The notes under the pieces were generated by a model that saw only the letters and a list, made by a program, of their open reading frames with translations, was not told the DNA's origin and ran no database searches. Shown in pieces: positions 1 through 29,637 of a stretch of DNA of 64,000 bases. Origin of the DNA: Metridium senile (Eukaryota; Cnidaria; Anthozoa; Actiniaria; Metridiidae); NCBI GenBank assembly GCA_949775045.1, contig OX459103.1, forward strand, positions 7,430,541 to 7,494,540. The letters run 5' to 3'. The number at the start of each line of letters is the position of its first letter. Within the stretch, counting starts at the first letter, position 1. The position numbers were made by a program, and so were the translations under genes.

Positions 1-1999
1 AAAAAAAATTAAATGGTTGGCAATATGTGAGGGTAATTGGCTTAATACTGAGCTTGGTTGTCCACTTTTAAAAAAGGATAATATTATAAAATTTAGATAA
101 TTGTGGGACAATCATCTGCTTGGATAGCAATAGTAGTAAGTTGTGTTTTTATTATTTTAGGGTTACATCTAATAAACATATCTTGTTGTTTTTTAATTGA
201 CACCAGGGTGTTTCATTTTATGTTTTCATTTACCAGATATTGATTTAATACAGGCATCAATAAATTTACTATGAGATAACAGGGTGTCTGCATCCTGTAA
301 TATTGCAGAATAACACTGGAAAATGAACAAATTTAAAGTGGACTGCTGTTATATTTAAAGTAAAAAAATACAAGAACATCATTAGTTGAATATTGTTTAT
401 TACTGGCAAAATGTTAGTTTCGTAATAGCTAATAAATTGCTAATAAATTGAATGTTTTAGCTATTAAAACATAAGCATAAAAATTAGTAATAAAAGTTTG
501 AACTATATATAGCCAACACACCAAAATTATACATGTGTTTGTTTGATGTGTTTTTCTCTCCTATGCCACAAAGGTTTTTATCTGGGTTATCCGGTTTTCC
601 TCCCTCAGCAAAAATGAACATGTGAGCAGAGTTGTGTGCAAAATATTAAACGTAGGGTGGTGAGTGTATTTCTGAGTCTCCCCCATTAGTAGGGCACACA
701 TGTCCAGCTAGAAGATAGTGATTTTTTATGTGTGTAAAACCTGACATAATTTTCACAAGTTTGGCAAAATAGGTTTGGGTATTTCGGGATAGTCAATGGC
801 AATTTACACCTTGTGCAGGTACATTTGTGGTTTGGTGGGAAATTAAAATAATTCATTGAAAGGCAAAAGAAGATCACTGCAGCTGAACTTTATCTTTTGT
901 CTCAGTAATGAAATGAATTCATTTCTCACTAAATCACTAATGTTCTTTCTTTGTATGAAAATATTCTTGCAATGATTTAGGTGTTTTTCATAATTTTTGG
1001 TTTTATGCTGATTCACAAAAAGTGGTGATTGCATTCACATCTTTGAGCACTATAGGGGTCCTGAAGGGATAAAATGGGAGCTGGGATTGGCCTTATTTTT
1101 GATATGGAAAAGGGGATTGGATGCACTGGGATTTACAAATAAAATAACAATAGAAACTCACTATAGTTGTAAACATAATGATTAATGACAAATTAATTTG
1201 CAACTTGACAGTATATGCTTTTGCTAACAGCTATGTTCTTATGTCGTGGGATATGGAAAATGTCAAATGTTTAAGTTACATAAAGATTGTATTGTCACAG
1301 TGCATTTTAAAATATATTATTTAACATTGATGGCATTATCCATACCCAAAGATATAAAATTACTATACTAATCTATAAAACGTTCAATTCATTTATTAAG
1401 TATAAATGTGTCAACTTTTTTACAAAAATGTATTCATGCAATGGAGGATAATCTTAAATCCCATGAAAGCAAGAGTCCGAAAGCATTCAATCAACAACAA
1501 ATGAATATTCATTTCTTGATCACAGTCTCAGAATGTGTACAAACTGTACAATAAATAAAGAATGTACTGGCTTAGATCGAACCGACTATAAAATATATCA
1601 TTTTGCTAGAATGCAGTTGCTCGTGTCTTTCCGTTCAATAGTTTTTGAATCTAGTAAGCTAAGCTTATATATGTCCACAAATAAATTCATTTGAACATAA
1701 GTTATCATATAAACAGCAATAAGGTTCTTTCAGTTACTATTCAACAATCGTTAAACAGCGTTAAAAAAAACGAAAACTATAAATATTAAACTACTACCTT
1801 GTTATTACTCCATTTTGCTCCATTTTGGTTTCAATGCATTGTTAACGCTAATCCAATAAAAAAGCTTGTAAGAAACACTATGACGTCATTTCCAACGGCC
1901 AATCAAAAATCGTCTTATTGCAGCCTACACCAGGGTCTTCTCCCCGACGACCGCCATCTTGAATTGGAGTCGGCCGAGAAGGCCCTGGGGACGAGGTTG
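1..1999. mobile_element. Right part of a Mutator-like element (left edge cut)
   Basis: Matches 30441-32439 and ends in the same 79-bp terminal repeat, outermost bases GAGGTTG at 1999, followed by CCTTTGAAT (2000-2008), one half of the expected target duplication. The left end lies outside the window. No transposase domain was recognised; short minus-strand frames around 686-1034 contain a few Cys/His pairs but are out of phase with each other. Confidence 0.8.
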
Positions 2000-2008
2000 C
2001 CTTTGAAT

Positions 2009-2897
2009 CATTAATATTCATGAATTCTGGGAACTGAAGAGATAAAGTTCCATAATTTTCTGAGGAATTCGCCGGAACGAACTCCTACCAATCTCGTCCC
2101 GAAAGCTATAGGTAGCTACGAAATTAAGTAGCTGAGGGAGCCTACTAAATACAGGTTTTCAAAATGTGCATAACCAGATAAATAGAGGGGTTTATGGTGG
2201 TTGTTCATCGTTTTTTCCGGACATTTTCTCGAGGTCTGATATTTTACATACAGACCAGGTGGTGTTTCCACTGCGACCGCAATGCATGGCGGGAAATTCA
2301 TCAAAAATGTCACATTTGCTTTTGACCGTCGAGGGGAAAGGATCTCAGTGAGTGGTGTTTAGCGCGGTCAGCTTGGTAGCTGGCGCTCAAGGATTTCTTC
2401 TTTCGCGATAAATTGGGATAAACACATTGCTTCTAGTTTTGAAATTAAAGCTACCAGCAAAAGAGATAATTTGAAAGAATATAAAGAAAAACGGCAGTTG
2501 TTGATGCATATTGCTTAATCAATTTCTGACGTTTAATTATAAAGTCAAGCCATTCATCGTTTTCGATGGTTTTTCCCTACCTGCCAAGTCGAGCGAATTG
2601 GAAAAACGAAGAAGGTTAGTAGACATTTGGGAGCATATTTTGTGTCTTGTATATTTGTGCTTGTTACTTGGCATTTAGGTGACACAGAAGCTTTGAATTA
2701 GTGTGAATTTGTGACTGAATCAAACTTTATGCATTCGTCTTGTAACTAAAAACAACAGTACGTACGAGTTCTTGTGTGTTTACATTGTCTTAGCCACGTA
2801 TTTATCAACATAAATATTGTCAGTTATTAAATAATAATAGTAGCTTTGTACTGCAATCGTTCTTATGTACGAAGATATCACGAAAATTGTATTGTTA
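2009..2897. other. Former gene-upstream sequence and spacer
   Basis: Bases 2009-2230 continue the gene-upstream sequence found next to exon 1 of copy 2 (57641-57880). 2263-2295 contains a 33-bp stretch (GGTGGTGTTTCCACTGCGAC and flanks) that recurs inverted at 5634-5667. The rest shows no gene. Short frames on both strands overlap one another and lack splice or coding signals. Confidence 0.5.
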
Positions 2898-3138
2898 GGG
2901 GCCGACCATTTAACTTTTGAGGGGGGGGGGGGGGGGGGGGGGGTGGGTGATTTTGAAAATAAATTTCCTGCACGGCCCGAATGGCCAAAAAAAAATTCGT
3001 GCAAGCCAAAATTGCCACTCAAATCTTTGCATTTCTATCAAATAAATTGCGTGCGCATGCCAGCTGGCTAAAAAAAATTTCGTGCACGGACCAAATCACC
3101 CCCCCCCCCCCCCCCTCAAAAGTTAAATGGTCGGCCCC
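2898..3138. mobile_element. G/C-tract MITE with TTA duplication
   Basis: 241 bp. Inverted ends GGGGCCGACCATTTAACTTT followed by a ~22-base G run on the left and the matching C run on the right. The flank TTA occurs on both sides (2895-2897, 3139-3141), as for PIF/Harbinger-type elements. The G and C tracts differ in length between the two tandem copies. Confidence 0.75.
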
Positions 3139-3141
3139 TTA

Positions 3142-4456
3142 GATAAACAAGTAATGTATAACATTTTCAATGTGACAGGTGAAAGTGACAACACTCAGTG
3201 ATAATGACAAGTTAAGATCAGCCAAGAACCATATGCAGAGCACCTCCAAAAGGCACTTTAGAAATAGACCGAGATTGAAGATAGTGTAAAAGAGAGAGCC
3301 AGAGCCATTTTAAATGCTTGACAGCAATATTATCAATGGTAAATTATGGACAAAACTGGGTAAAAACAATGATTCTGTGTAGTTTTCACTCATATCAATG
3401 GCTAAACCTGGATCAATTTTAATGACATTAATTAGAAAATATACACATTTTACAGTTACATATATAGAGAATAAAGAAATCATTTTACTAAAAAGAATCT
3501 GTGAACTGCAAGCAAAGTTGCATATCTTTTAAGTTGGTTGCCATAATGTTCATTTATAGGTCAAAAGATAATTTAGAAATATCACCAATAAATATTGATG
3601 GTTACATGTTGATATATAGACATTTACTGATTGTTAATTAAATAGTCCTTATGTTTTCTTTTTAAAGAACAAAAGGAAGAATTTTTATTGAATTTGATTT
3701 CCCATAATCTTAGATAAAGGCAAACTTGTCATAATTTGGTATAGCTTTCAGTAGTACTGTTGAATCAATGTTCAATAGCTTCAAACCACAATAGGCAATA
3801 GGCCACAGTCACCCAAGGATCCAGACACAGTCGAAAGTCAATTAAAAATGGACTGTTTCTGGATCCTGGGGTGCCTGTGAATGAATAGGCTAACATCAAA
3901 TGTTAGCCTATTAACTGTTTAACCAATACACCTTTTGATCTTAGCTTCTGTAATTTAACCTATATTTGAACCTGACAATGATATTTGAATTTTTATAGTA
4001 TACAGAAAGGTTGTAGTAATCATTTATACAAACAATATAGAACTTTTAGAGCTTTATTTATTCACACACAATGACAAATAATGTGTCAAATTACAATTGG
4101 ATAATAATTATAACAATATTGAAATTATGCAAATAATGAGGATGAAATGCTATATATTAAAGAAATAGGAAAGCAGGCTGTTTGGCTACCAGGGTAGTTT
4201 CAACAAATAATAATGTAATGAGATGTGAGATATGACATGCACAAGGTTAAAAATAACTGATATTCAGCTATTATTAGTATAAGCCATCCCAATTTAGTCT
4301 AGGGCTGCTGTTTCTGCATCTATAACCCGTTGTAATATACCAAACAAAGATTTTCAGTTTTTTGTGAAGCTTTGCCTGGCTGAGTATCAGTACTACGTCC
4401 TCCATGTGCTCTTTATTTCTCCAATGTTCCTGCTCGAGACTAAAAAAAATTGATTT
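3142..4456. other. AT-rich spacer with one strong palindrome
   Basis: No gene seen. At 3884-3912 there is a perfect 13-bp stem with a 3-base loop (AATAGGCTAACAT). Just before it, an imperfect inverted pair is centred on GGATCCAG/CTGGATCC (3817-3867). Confidence 0.5.
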
Positions 4457-4470
4457 CTCAAGTATGTTAA

Positions 4471-5147
4471 GGCCTGGGTTTTTCCTTGTGAAAAGACCCC
4501 CCGCGAATAATGTAAGATTTTTTAAGATGTTGTCTTCGTACTTTCAAGATATTCGCTAGTTTTCAATGAAAATCGTTGTGGATGTTGATATCAGTGTCCT
4601 TAATTTTTTAGTTGCTGATTTTTGGGAGGTCACGTGGTATATGACGTCATAATAGCAAGAAAATACTCAAAATTTATGCGGTCGTGAGTTTAAGATAAAG
4701 AGAAAAACTAAAAGCCAAAAGTTGATAAGTAATAGATGACAAATAACTTCTCGTTGTTTAAACATGAATTCGATAGCTTGGTAGGGAGATATAAGGTGAT
4801 TTTGAATAAGAATTATGGTCACGTGACCTGTTTTACAAAATATCCGCTTAACAGTAAGTGATAACCAGATTCAAAAAGCACAGTCTTGTAGAGACCTTGT
4901 AGAGAAGTACATTTAATGTATAAGTTTGTTTTACCTATTCAAACTCGCGACCGCATTTTCAAAGGAAAAACGAAATCCCTTATCCATCTAAACTAGTCAC
5001 GTGACCACCCTTAGTTCAAAATTACAAATTAAGGATGAGCAGTAGTCTGAGATTTAACAATGTATCAAGTTTTAATAAAATCAGATGAGTTTTGTGGCAA
5101 ATGACAAATAAAAACGTTTTTTCGTGAAACACGGCTAAAACCAGGCC
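4471..5147. mobile_element. 677-bp inverted-repeat element at TTAA
   Basis: Ends GGCCTGGGTTTT and AAAACCAGGCC, with TTAA on both sides (4467-4470, 5148-5151), as for piggyBac-like insertions. The flanks CTCAAGTATG and CATACTTGAG extend the inverted symmetry outward. Inside is a second inverted pair (ATGCGGTCGTGAGTTT and AAACTCGCGACCGCAT) and three CACGTG E-box cores (4633, 4821 and 4999). No open frame of note. Confidence 0.65.
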
Positions 5148-5688
5148 TTAATTAACATACTTGAGTTGATCAAGGTTTCGTGCCCGACATCACTTATCGC
5201 ACGTCAACTTTCATTTAAACGAATACAAGAAATTGGTCAACTTCGAATGCAGTTTAAAGACCCAAATACTGGGGCGCTTAGGGGCGCTTTTAAATTTTTA
5301 AATTACTGCATATAAGTAGTCAGACTATTTTGGTAAAGTCATAGAACAATCTATGCAATATTTTGTCGGTAAGCACGTTTTGAATAAACACTACTTTTCG
5401 TCAGAGATTTTGCACGAACACAGTCCTAACTTTTAGAGGAGTCTTTTGAGCCTTTAATTAGTCACATTCAGCTTCATTGTATTGCCACTGCAGATATATA
5501 ATCTTATCATTTAAAAAAATTAACGTAAACTGGAAAAAAATTAAATTCGGTCGGCAGGAGAGGTTCTTCAACTTACCAGTAATATCGACATGCTACTCAT
5601 CACTCGTCCGCCATCTTGAAAACTGCGAAAATAATGCATTGCGGTCGCAGTGGAAACACCACCTGCATAAAAAGAGCGGGTTGAAACC

Positions 5689-6323
5689 ACAGGCAGCCCA
5701 AACTCATTATCTGACAACATTGAAAAACAGAAAAACATCATTGAAAAATAAATTACAAAATGAAAAATAAAATTACAAAATGAAAAAGATACGTTTCATG
5801 TGTTTATTTAATTCATTTTAATCATTATTAAACGCTTAAATGACGGTTTTTTTGCGTTTTTTTAATATCTGCTCTCTCCTTTACTATAAAGTAGAAAAGG
5901 CTGTAAGCTTTGCGACTAAAAAAATCAAATCGCCGGTACATTTCGAGCTCAAAACATACCTTTCGTTTGTCCAAATTTCTAATGAAGATTGGCACCGCCT
6001 ACATCAATACTTATTCTAACCACTCTGCAAGTTTTTTTCTTCAACAACCAAGATTTACGGAGATATAAATGATTTAGTTCGATATTTGGATCTCCTACGA
6101 GCCTTGAAGCCAACGTCCACCGCCACTTTTGAGAACCTCGATTTGAAATCGACAAAAATCAACTCACCGGGGGATGATCCGTTACAGAGTAATGGGCGTT
6201 GAGTATTTATTTGTTCCCTTGAAAGCGAGGTTCTGTAACGGATCAATGTTTCGTGAAACGTATCTTTTTCATTTTGTAATTTTATTTTTCAATGTTGTCA
6301 GATAATGAGTTTGGGCTGCCTGT
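5689..6323. mobile_element. 635-bp fold-back element with 10-bp target duplication
   Basis: The arms (about 5689-5800 and 6250-6323) start ACAGGCAGCCCAAACTCATT and are inverted copies of each other, one arm carrying a small internal duplication. The flank GGTTGAAACC occurs directly on both sides (5679-5688, 6324-6333). A 9-10 bp duplication again points to the Mutator superfamily. A further possible relic of the same end lies at 24328-24343. Confidence 0.75.
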
Positions 6324-6333
6324 GGTTGAAACC

Positions 6334-6987
<654 letters not shown>

Positions 6988-7136
6988 TAATGTCTTAATT
7001 ATACAAATAAAATACATATCTATATTTACAATTATTGTACAATTAAAATCTATAATAATAATAATAATAAGTCAAATTCCTAAATTTTTAAATGCTAATC
7101 TATTTATAAAAATTGCTTTAAACCGCTCTGTATTAA

Positions 7137-7790
7137 GGGACTGGTCATTAAGTATAGGGGAGGGTGGGCTGGAAAAAATGGTGGGGTGGGCCATAATTTT
7201 TGAGCATGAAAAAGGGGGTGGGCCATGAAAAATTAAGCAATACACTGGGGGTATTTGGGGGTAATTGTGGTGCATTGTATAGGGGTGGGCTACGTGTAAC
7301 TATGCATACACCCTATGCATAAAGAGCAAGGGACTGGGAACGAGCAACACGAAACACCATGAACAATAAAATATTTCAATAATATTTTTCCCTTACAAGA
7401 AAGAGCATGTCTAAATTAGTAATTGTGTAGAGTTCTGTTGTCATATATTGAATCACTCCAGAGTTATCAGCATTTGAAATGTACCAAAAACGCGTAAACG
7501 AGGCTCTAAAGGCCCAAGTGCAAATGTTAAGCCAAATCTTTGTAAATTCAACAAGCTGCAACTTTTGATCAGTTTTTGTTACTACATTTAAATTTTGGAA
7601 TATCACTAATTTCGATGTGCTCTTTCTAATAAAAGCAATGGTGTCTTCTAATACTGATTAAGTAAGGAATTGCCTTTTTGCATAGGGTGTATAGACTAAG
7701 AAGTGGGCCAATAAAAGTCATTCCTTGGGAATTCTGAATTTTCCGGCCCACCCCCCCCCCCCCCCCCCCTTATTATTTATGACCAGTCCC
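7137..7790. mobile_element. 654-bp MITE with TAA duplication
   Basis: Ends GGGACTGGTCAT and ATGACCAGTCCC, flanked by TAA on both sides (7134-7136, 7791-7793). A G-rich left sub-end faces an ~18-base C run at the right end. A 3-bp TWA duplication suggests PIF/Harbinger, and the layout resembles the element at 2898-3138. Confidence 0.7.
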
Positions 7791-7793
7791 TAA

Positions 7794-8812
7794 CTTTAAA
7801 TTTAGCCACAATTGTCCCCTGTTTGGCTGGTTCGTCGATTGACTGGAAAGTCTATCCGATGTTTATTCTCCTCTGCTTCCCCGCTGTGTTATTACCCAAG
7901 TGCGAAATTCCTCAATTCATCTGTCATAGCTAGAAACGATAGTACACTCGCTGTGATTGGTTAGGATTTATGGCGCGAACCGCTCAAGGATATATGAGCG
8001 GAATGCTGATTGGCTAAACTAGGGAAAGGAATGTTGTTCGAATCGAAGCAGCCGTTAGTGGGGAGGGACAGGAAGCCCGACACTAAGAACGGCTGCGAGG
8101 GAGACTAAGCTGTGAAAGGTCATAGGGGCGTTTTTCAGAATCCCGGGGTTTGTTTGCAAGCGTTTCCTCAGCTCTTCTCCCCTCCCCCTCCCCCACCCTC
8201 GTTTTTTTGTACTCGTATTAGGTTTCGCGCGGCCATAAGACCGACATTGTTTGCATCGTCACCCGGGGGGTGAATCATTTTCTGTTTTACTTCAAAAAAA
8301 AACGCGCTCCTCCGTACAGTGAGAATACTCGAACTGTGAACACTATATGAGTTTTTTGTTTGTTACATTTTTAACGGCACATCTTATGAACTTTCATTTG
8401 CTTCATTTTTATAGGTTTTGAAGCAATAGAAGGCTCAGAAAATAATAACATGAGTTTGGGAATGTTTAGGTCTTTGCGGTATATACCTCGTGTTAACAGA
8501 ATGCCGGAATGTCTGATTTTTTTCTTAAATTTGTTGTTAAAATACCCTAGGGTTAGTCCTTTGACGGCATTTTTACGGTCAGCACAGTGTCTCTGTAAGC
8601 TAACGTGTCTCTAACGGGGAGCCACTGTAGTTGACGTAAGCAAGGTTGGATAGATATGTTCACATTTATGTATGTTTAGAAGATTTCTGGCAGAAAAGTT
8701 CTGGAAAATTTCACTACAATCAAGTTTTAAATTTTATACTTATATTTATTAATATATCCATTCTTTTGCTTTCTATCTTTTTTTTTATTTACGTCTGTTT
8801 GTATGTATATGC
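7794..8812. other. Spacer with two CCAAT-like boxes
   Basis: No gene found. Two GATTGG motifs (7954, 8010) flank GGCGCGAA and could mark a promoter, but no coding exon follows that I can support. Bases 8318-8350 match one end of the MITE at 10768-10959 (CAGTGAGAATACTCGAACTG), so a solo end or relic is likely. Confidence 0.4.
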
Positions 8813-8947
8813 TTGTTTGTTTGTTTGTTTGTTTGTTTGTTTGTTTGTTTGTTGTTTGTTTGTTTGTTTGTTTGTTTGTTTGTTTGTTTGTTTGTTTGTT
8901 TGTTTGTTTGTTTGTTTGTTTGTTTGTTTGCTTGTTTGTTTGTTTGG
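8813..8947. repeat. (TTTG)n microsatellite
   Basis: About 33 units with one GTTG slip and one C interruption. Same length in copy 2 (39258-39392). Confidence 0.95.
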
Positions 8948-9728
8948 TGGTTAGACCAAGGCATGGTGATAACAAAATGACGAGATTGAGTGTGGAGAAG
9001 AATGGCGAAGGAAAGGTATGCGAATGGATAGGTATTTAGGTCAATGCTAAATTAAATGACATGCTAAAAAGCAGGTATTCGTACCAACACATCGATTGAG
9101 GGGAGGTGGGTGGTGATGAAAGAGTTGTAGAGTGCATGTAGTGGCATGTGTGAATATATGCGGCGTTTCAAACTGAGGTGGAATTGGAACGATATGGTAT
9201 GTGGAATGTACAAGAAATATATTTTAAGTAAGTAAGTATATACATCAGGTAATTAGATGAAATTGATGTAATGATGTTAGGTAGTTATTGACTGAAGACT
9301 TAAAATACATTAAATACCAGATCGACTTTATAAAAAAATTGTAAAAAAAATATATGTATGCTATTCAGTTGCTCTTGTGATGAAATGAGTAGTAAATCAG
9401 TCTTTTAGAAATAAACCTCAGAGGCTACCAGTTTTACAATAGTCATGAACTCTAGAAACGCTTTTGTAAATAGTGCAAAGGCAGCGTATTTTTGTTATTG
9501 GGGGTATCAATAAATCTTATGATATATTTTCTCCCTAAACATGTATATGCATGATCGTCCTTGTAGGTCCTTGCACTGTAAGCACCGGAACAGCAAAACA
9601 CGAAAAAAAAACAAGTTTTAAAACATCTATTAGTTTAATAAATCTATTGTGAAATGGTTGGCGAATTAGCATCACAATACCAACACTTGTAAACACTACG
9701 CTCATCTATAAGGTTTAATGTGCAAACA
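8948..9728. other. Spacer without recognised genes
   Basis: No coding signal. The stretch 9238-9312 is single here and tandemly doubled in copy 2. Confidence 0.4.
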
Positions 9729-9922
9729 TAGCCTCCTCCGCTGGCAACTTCTCGCCTTTTAACGATTCTTTGCATTTTGGGGTTCCTGTGGAACGGCCGA
9801 GAAAGGACTTGAGCGAATTGAGCTTTTCGTCCCTAGTCCTAATCTTCTTTTTTTCTCGACAAAGGAAGCCCAATATAGAAAGGAAGTCCGAATTCCAGTT
9901 GGGTTACCTGTGGAGGAGGCTA
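9729..9922. mobile_element. 194-bp MITE, MULE-type ends
   Basis: Outer ends TAGCCTCCTCCGCTGGCAAC and GTTACCTGTGGAGGAGGCTA. They belong to the same family as the 1665-bp element at 59642-61306 (TAGCCTCCTCCGCAGGC). No clear target duplication is visible, so it may be old or rearranged. Confidence 0.65.
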
Positions 9923-9945
9923 TATTTAGACAGTAACAGTCTAAT

Positions 9946-10104
9946 GCTACGTTTACACGGGACCGGACGAATTTTTCGTGCTGTTCAGACCAAATTATGG
10001 CGTCCAAATTATTGCACGTTTAGCGCGGTCCCGTGTGAACGGAACCCGTAAGCGGATGTTTTTTTGACCGGTCAAAAATTCGTCCGGTCCCGTGTAAACG
10101 TAGC
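9946..10104. mobile_element. 159-bp MITE with 31-bp inverted ends
   Basis: Ends begin GCTACGTTTACACGGGACCG and are inverted copies over 31 bp. The flanks TCTAAT and CTAAAT are similar but not an exact duplication. Superfamily not assigned. Confidence 0.7.
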
Positions 10105-10767
10105 CTAAATACCGTATAAAATATATGCACCACGGAATTATCACAATTGATATATCGGTACTTGTATCTTAACCTACAATAGAGCAAATACAGAGACATA
10201 TATAATAGGCTAACGGGTTGCCATGTTTGTTTCGACCCAAACTCGCTATGACCGTGAAAGGATAGGCAAATTAATAGTTAGTAGTATAAACACTAAACCC
10301 ATTGTTTTCTTTTGTTCTTTATCAACTACCACAAACTAAATGGTCTATTTTCTTGCACTGCTGTACTATTAACAGAAGACGCATTTGTACAGGCAAAGTC
10401 TGCTAAGCCGTATTAGAAATACCGTATGCAATCTTGAAAACAATGTCATTAACAGGTTGAGATTGCAACAGAACAATAGTAATATCTTTGATACGTCTCG
10501 ATTTGTTGTAAATTAAAACTATTCACCAATTCCAGGCAAAGCGCTAAATAATGTTACAGAAAACACATTTGAGTTTATTCTTTATCGAAGCTATCCCCGT
10601 GCAAATGTGCCCTTAGTCAATTTATACAGCGGTGCTAGATAACATAAAACTTGAGAATTCAAAACCTCTGGGATTAAAAAAGTTTGTTCCAAAAAATGTA
10701 GTGACAGTGCACATTGCTTACTGTGTGAATCGCCAGGTATGATAATCTCAGCAACAACTGTATCTTA
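10105..10767. other. Spacer; contains 72 bp missing from copy 2
   Basis: No gene seen. Bases 10691-10762 are absent from copy 2 (junction at 41210/41211). Confidence 0.5.
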
Positions 10768-10959
10768 CAGTGAGGATACTCGAACCATGAACACTTGACT
10801 TTTTTCATGTTACTTTTTGCTGAGCCTTTTACTGCTCCAAAAATGAAGCAGTGAGTTCCAATACACTAAGTGTTCATAATACATCTTATTTCTAATCTAT
10901 TCGCTTAAGGGAAGTAACCAAAAAAACTCAAAGTGTTCATGGTTCGAGTATCCTCGCTG
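10768..10959. mobile_element. 192-bp MITE with TA flanks
   Basis: Ends CAGTGAGGATACTCGAACCA and its near-complement (one mismatch) over ~30 bp, with TA on both sides (10766-10767, 10960-10961). TA duplication fits the Tc1/mariner group. Confidence 0.75.
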
Positions 10960-10976
10960 TAACATCCCGGGGGTTA

Positions 10977-11278
10977 CTCCCTTTGTCCAAGTGGTAGGGG
11001 TGAGCGGCGCTTCTTTTAGGGTTCAAAATCGTCCTTTTTTGGGCCTTTTGGGTTACTTGCTAAAACGTCAATTACGTGACATGACTCTGTCCTATAAGGG
11101 TCATTTTTACTTGGCTTTGTTACTAAAAATAAGCTTAGCTGTCAAGAATATCGCACAGTCGTACCTTTTAGGGGTTGAAATCAACAAGGCTTTGACAGTT
11201 CTCTTAATTTATGCGTATCTTTTAGGGTTCATTTGGGAAATCGATCGCCGATCACCCCTACCACTTGGACAAAGGGAG
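10977..11278. mobile_element. 302-bp MITE directly below the gene's stop codon
   Basis: Ends CTCCCTTTGTCCAAGTGGTA extend to ~35 bp with few mismatches; TA flanks at 10975-10976 and 11279-11280. Its right end is 13 bp from the TAA of exon 4, so the 3' untranslated region of the membrane-protein gene must run into or through this element. I see no AATAAA in it on the gene's strand. Confidence 0.75.
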
Positions 11279-11291
11279 TATCGCCCACATC

Positions 11292-29579
<18,288 letters not shown>

Positions 29580-29637
29580 CCTGATTTCAACGTGGTATGG
29601 TACTGACTCGCTATTCCGCGAAAAGTCACCTTTGAAT
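29580..29637 (-). promoter_or_regulatory. Leader / proximal upstream region of gene copy 1
   Basis: The 58 bp between the ATG and the inserted Mutator-like element. It is conserved with 57585-57640 of copy 2 apart from a few bases. No clear TATA box is seen. Because the element begins here, anything further upstream in copy 1 is transposon sequence for 2.8 kb. Confidence 0.4.

Noticed and set aside
2166..2351. 61-residue plus frame and opposing 65-residue frame
   Set aside because: Overlapping on both strands, no domain, and the region is the former upstream sequence of the membrane-protein gene.
2263..5667. A 3.4-kb element bounded by the inverted 33-bp CAGGTGGTGTTTCCACTGCG pair
   Set aside because: The ends look hAT-like, but the outer flanks share no 8-bp duplication and other complete elements lie between them; more likely two separate relics.
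8646..9039. Cys/Leu/Phe/Val-repeat and Lys/Gln/Thr/Asn-repeat frames
   Set aside because: Frames of the (TTTG)n tract.
9759..10051. Overlapping frames of 82 and 93 residues on opposite strands
   Set aside because: They span two adjacent MITEs and have no protein-like conservation signal; removed as chance frames.
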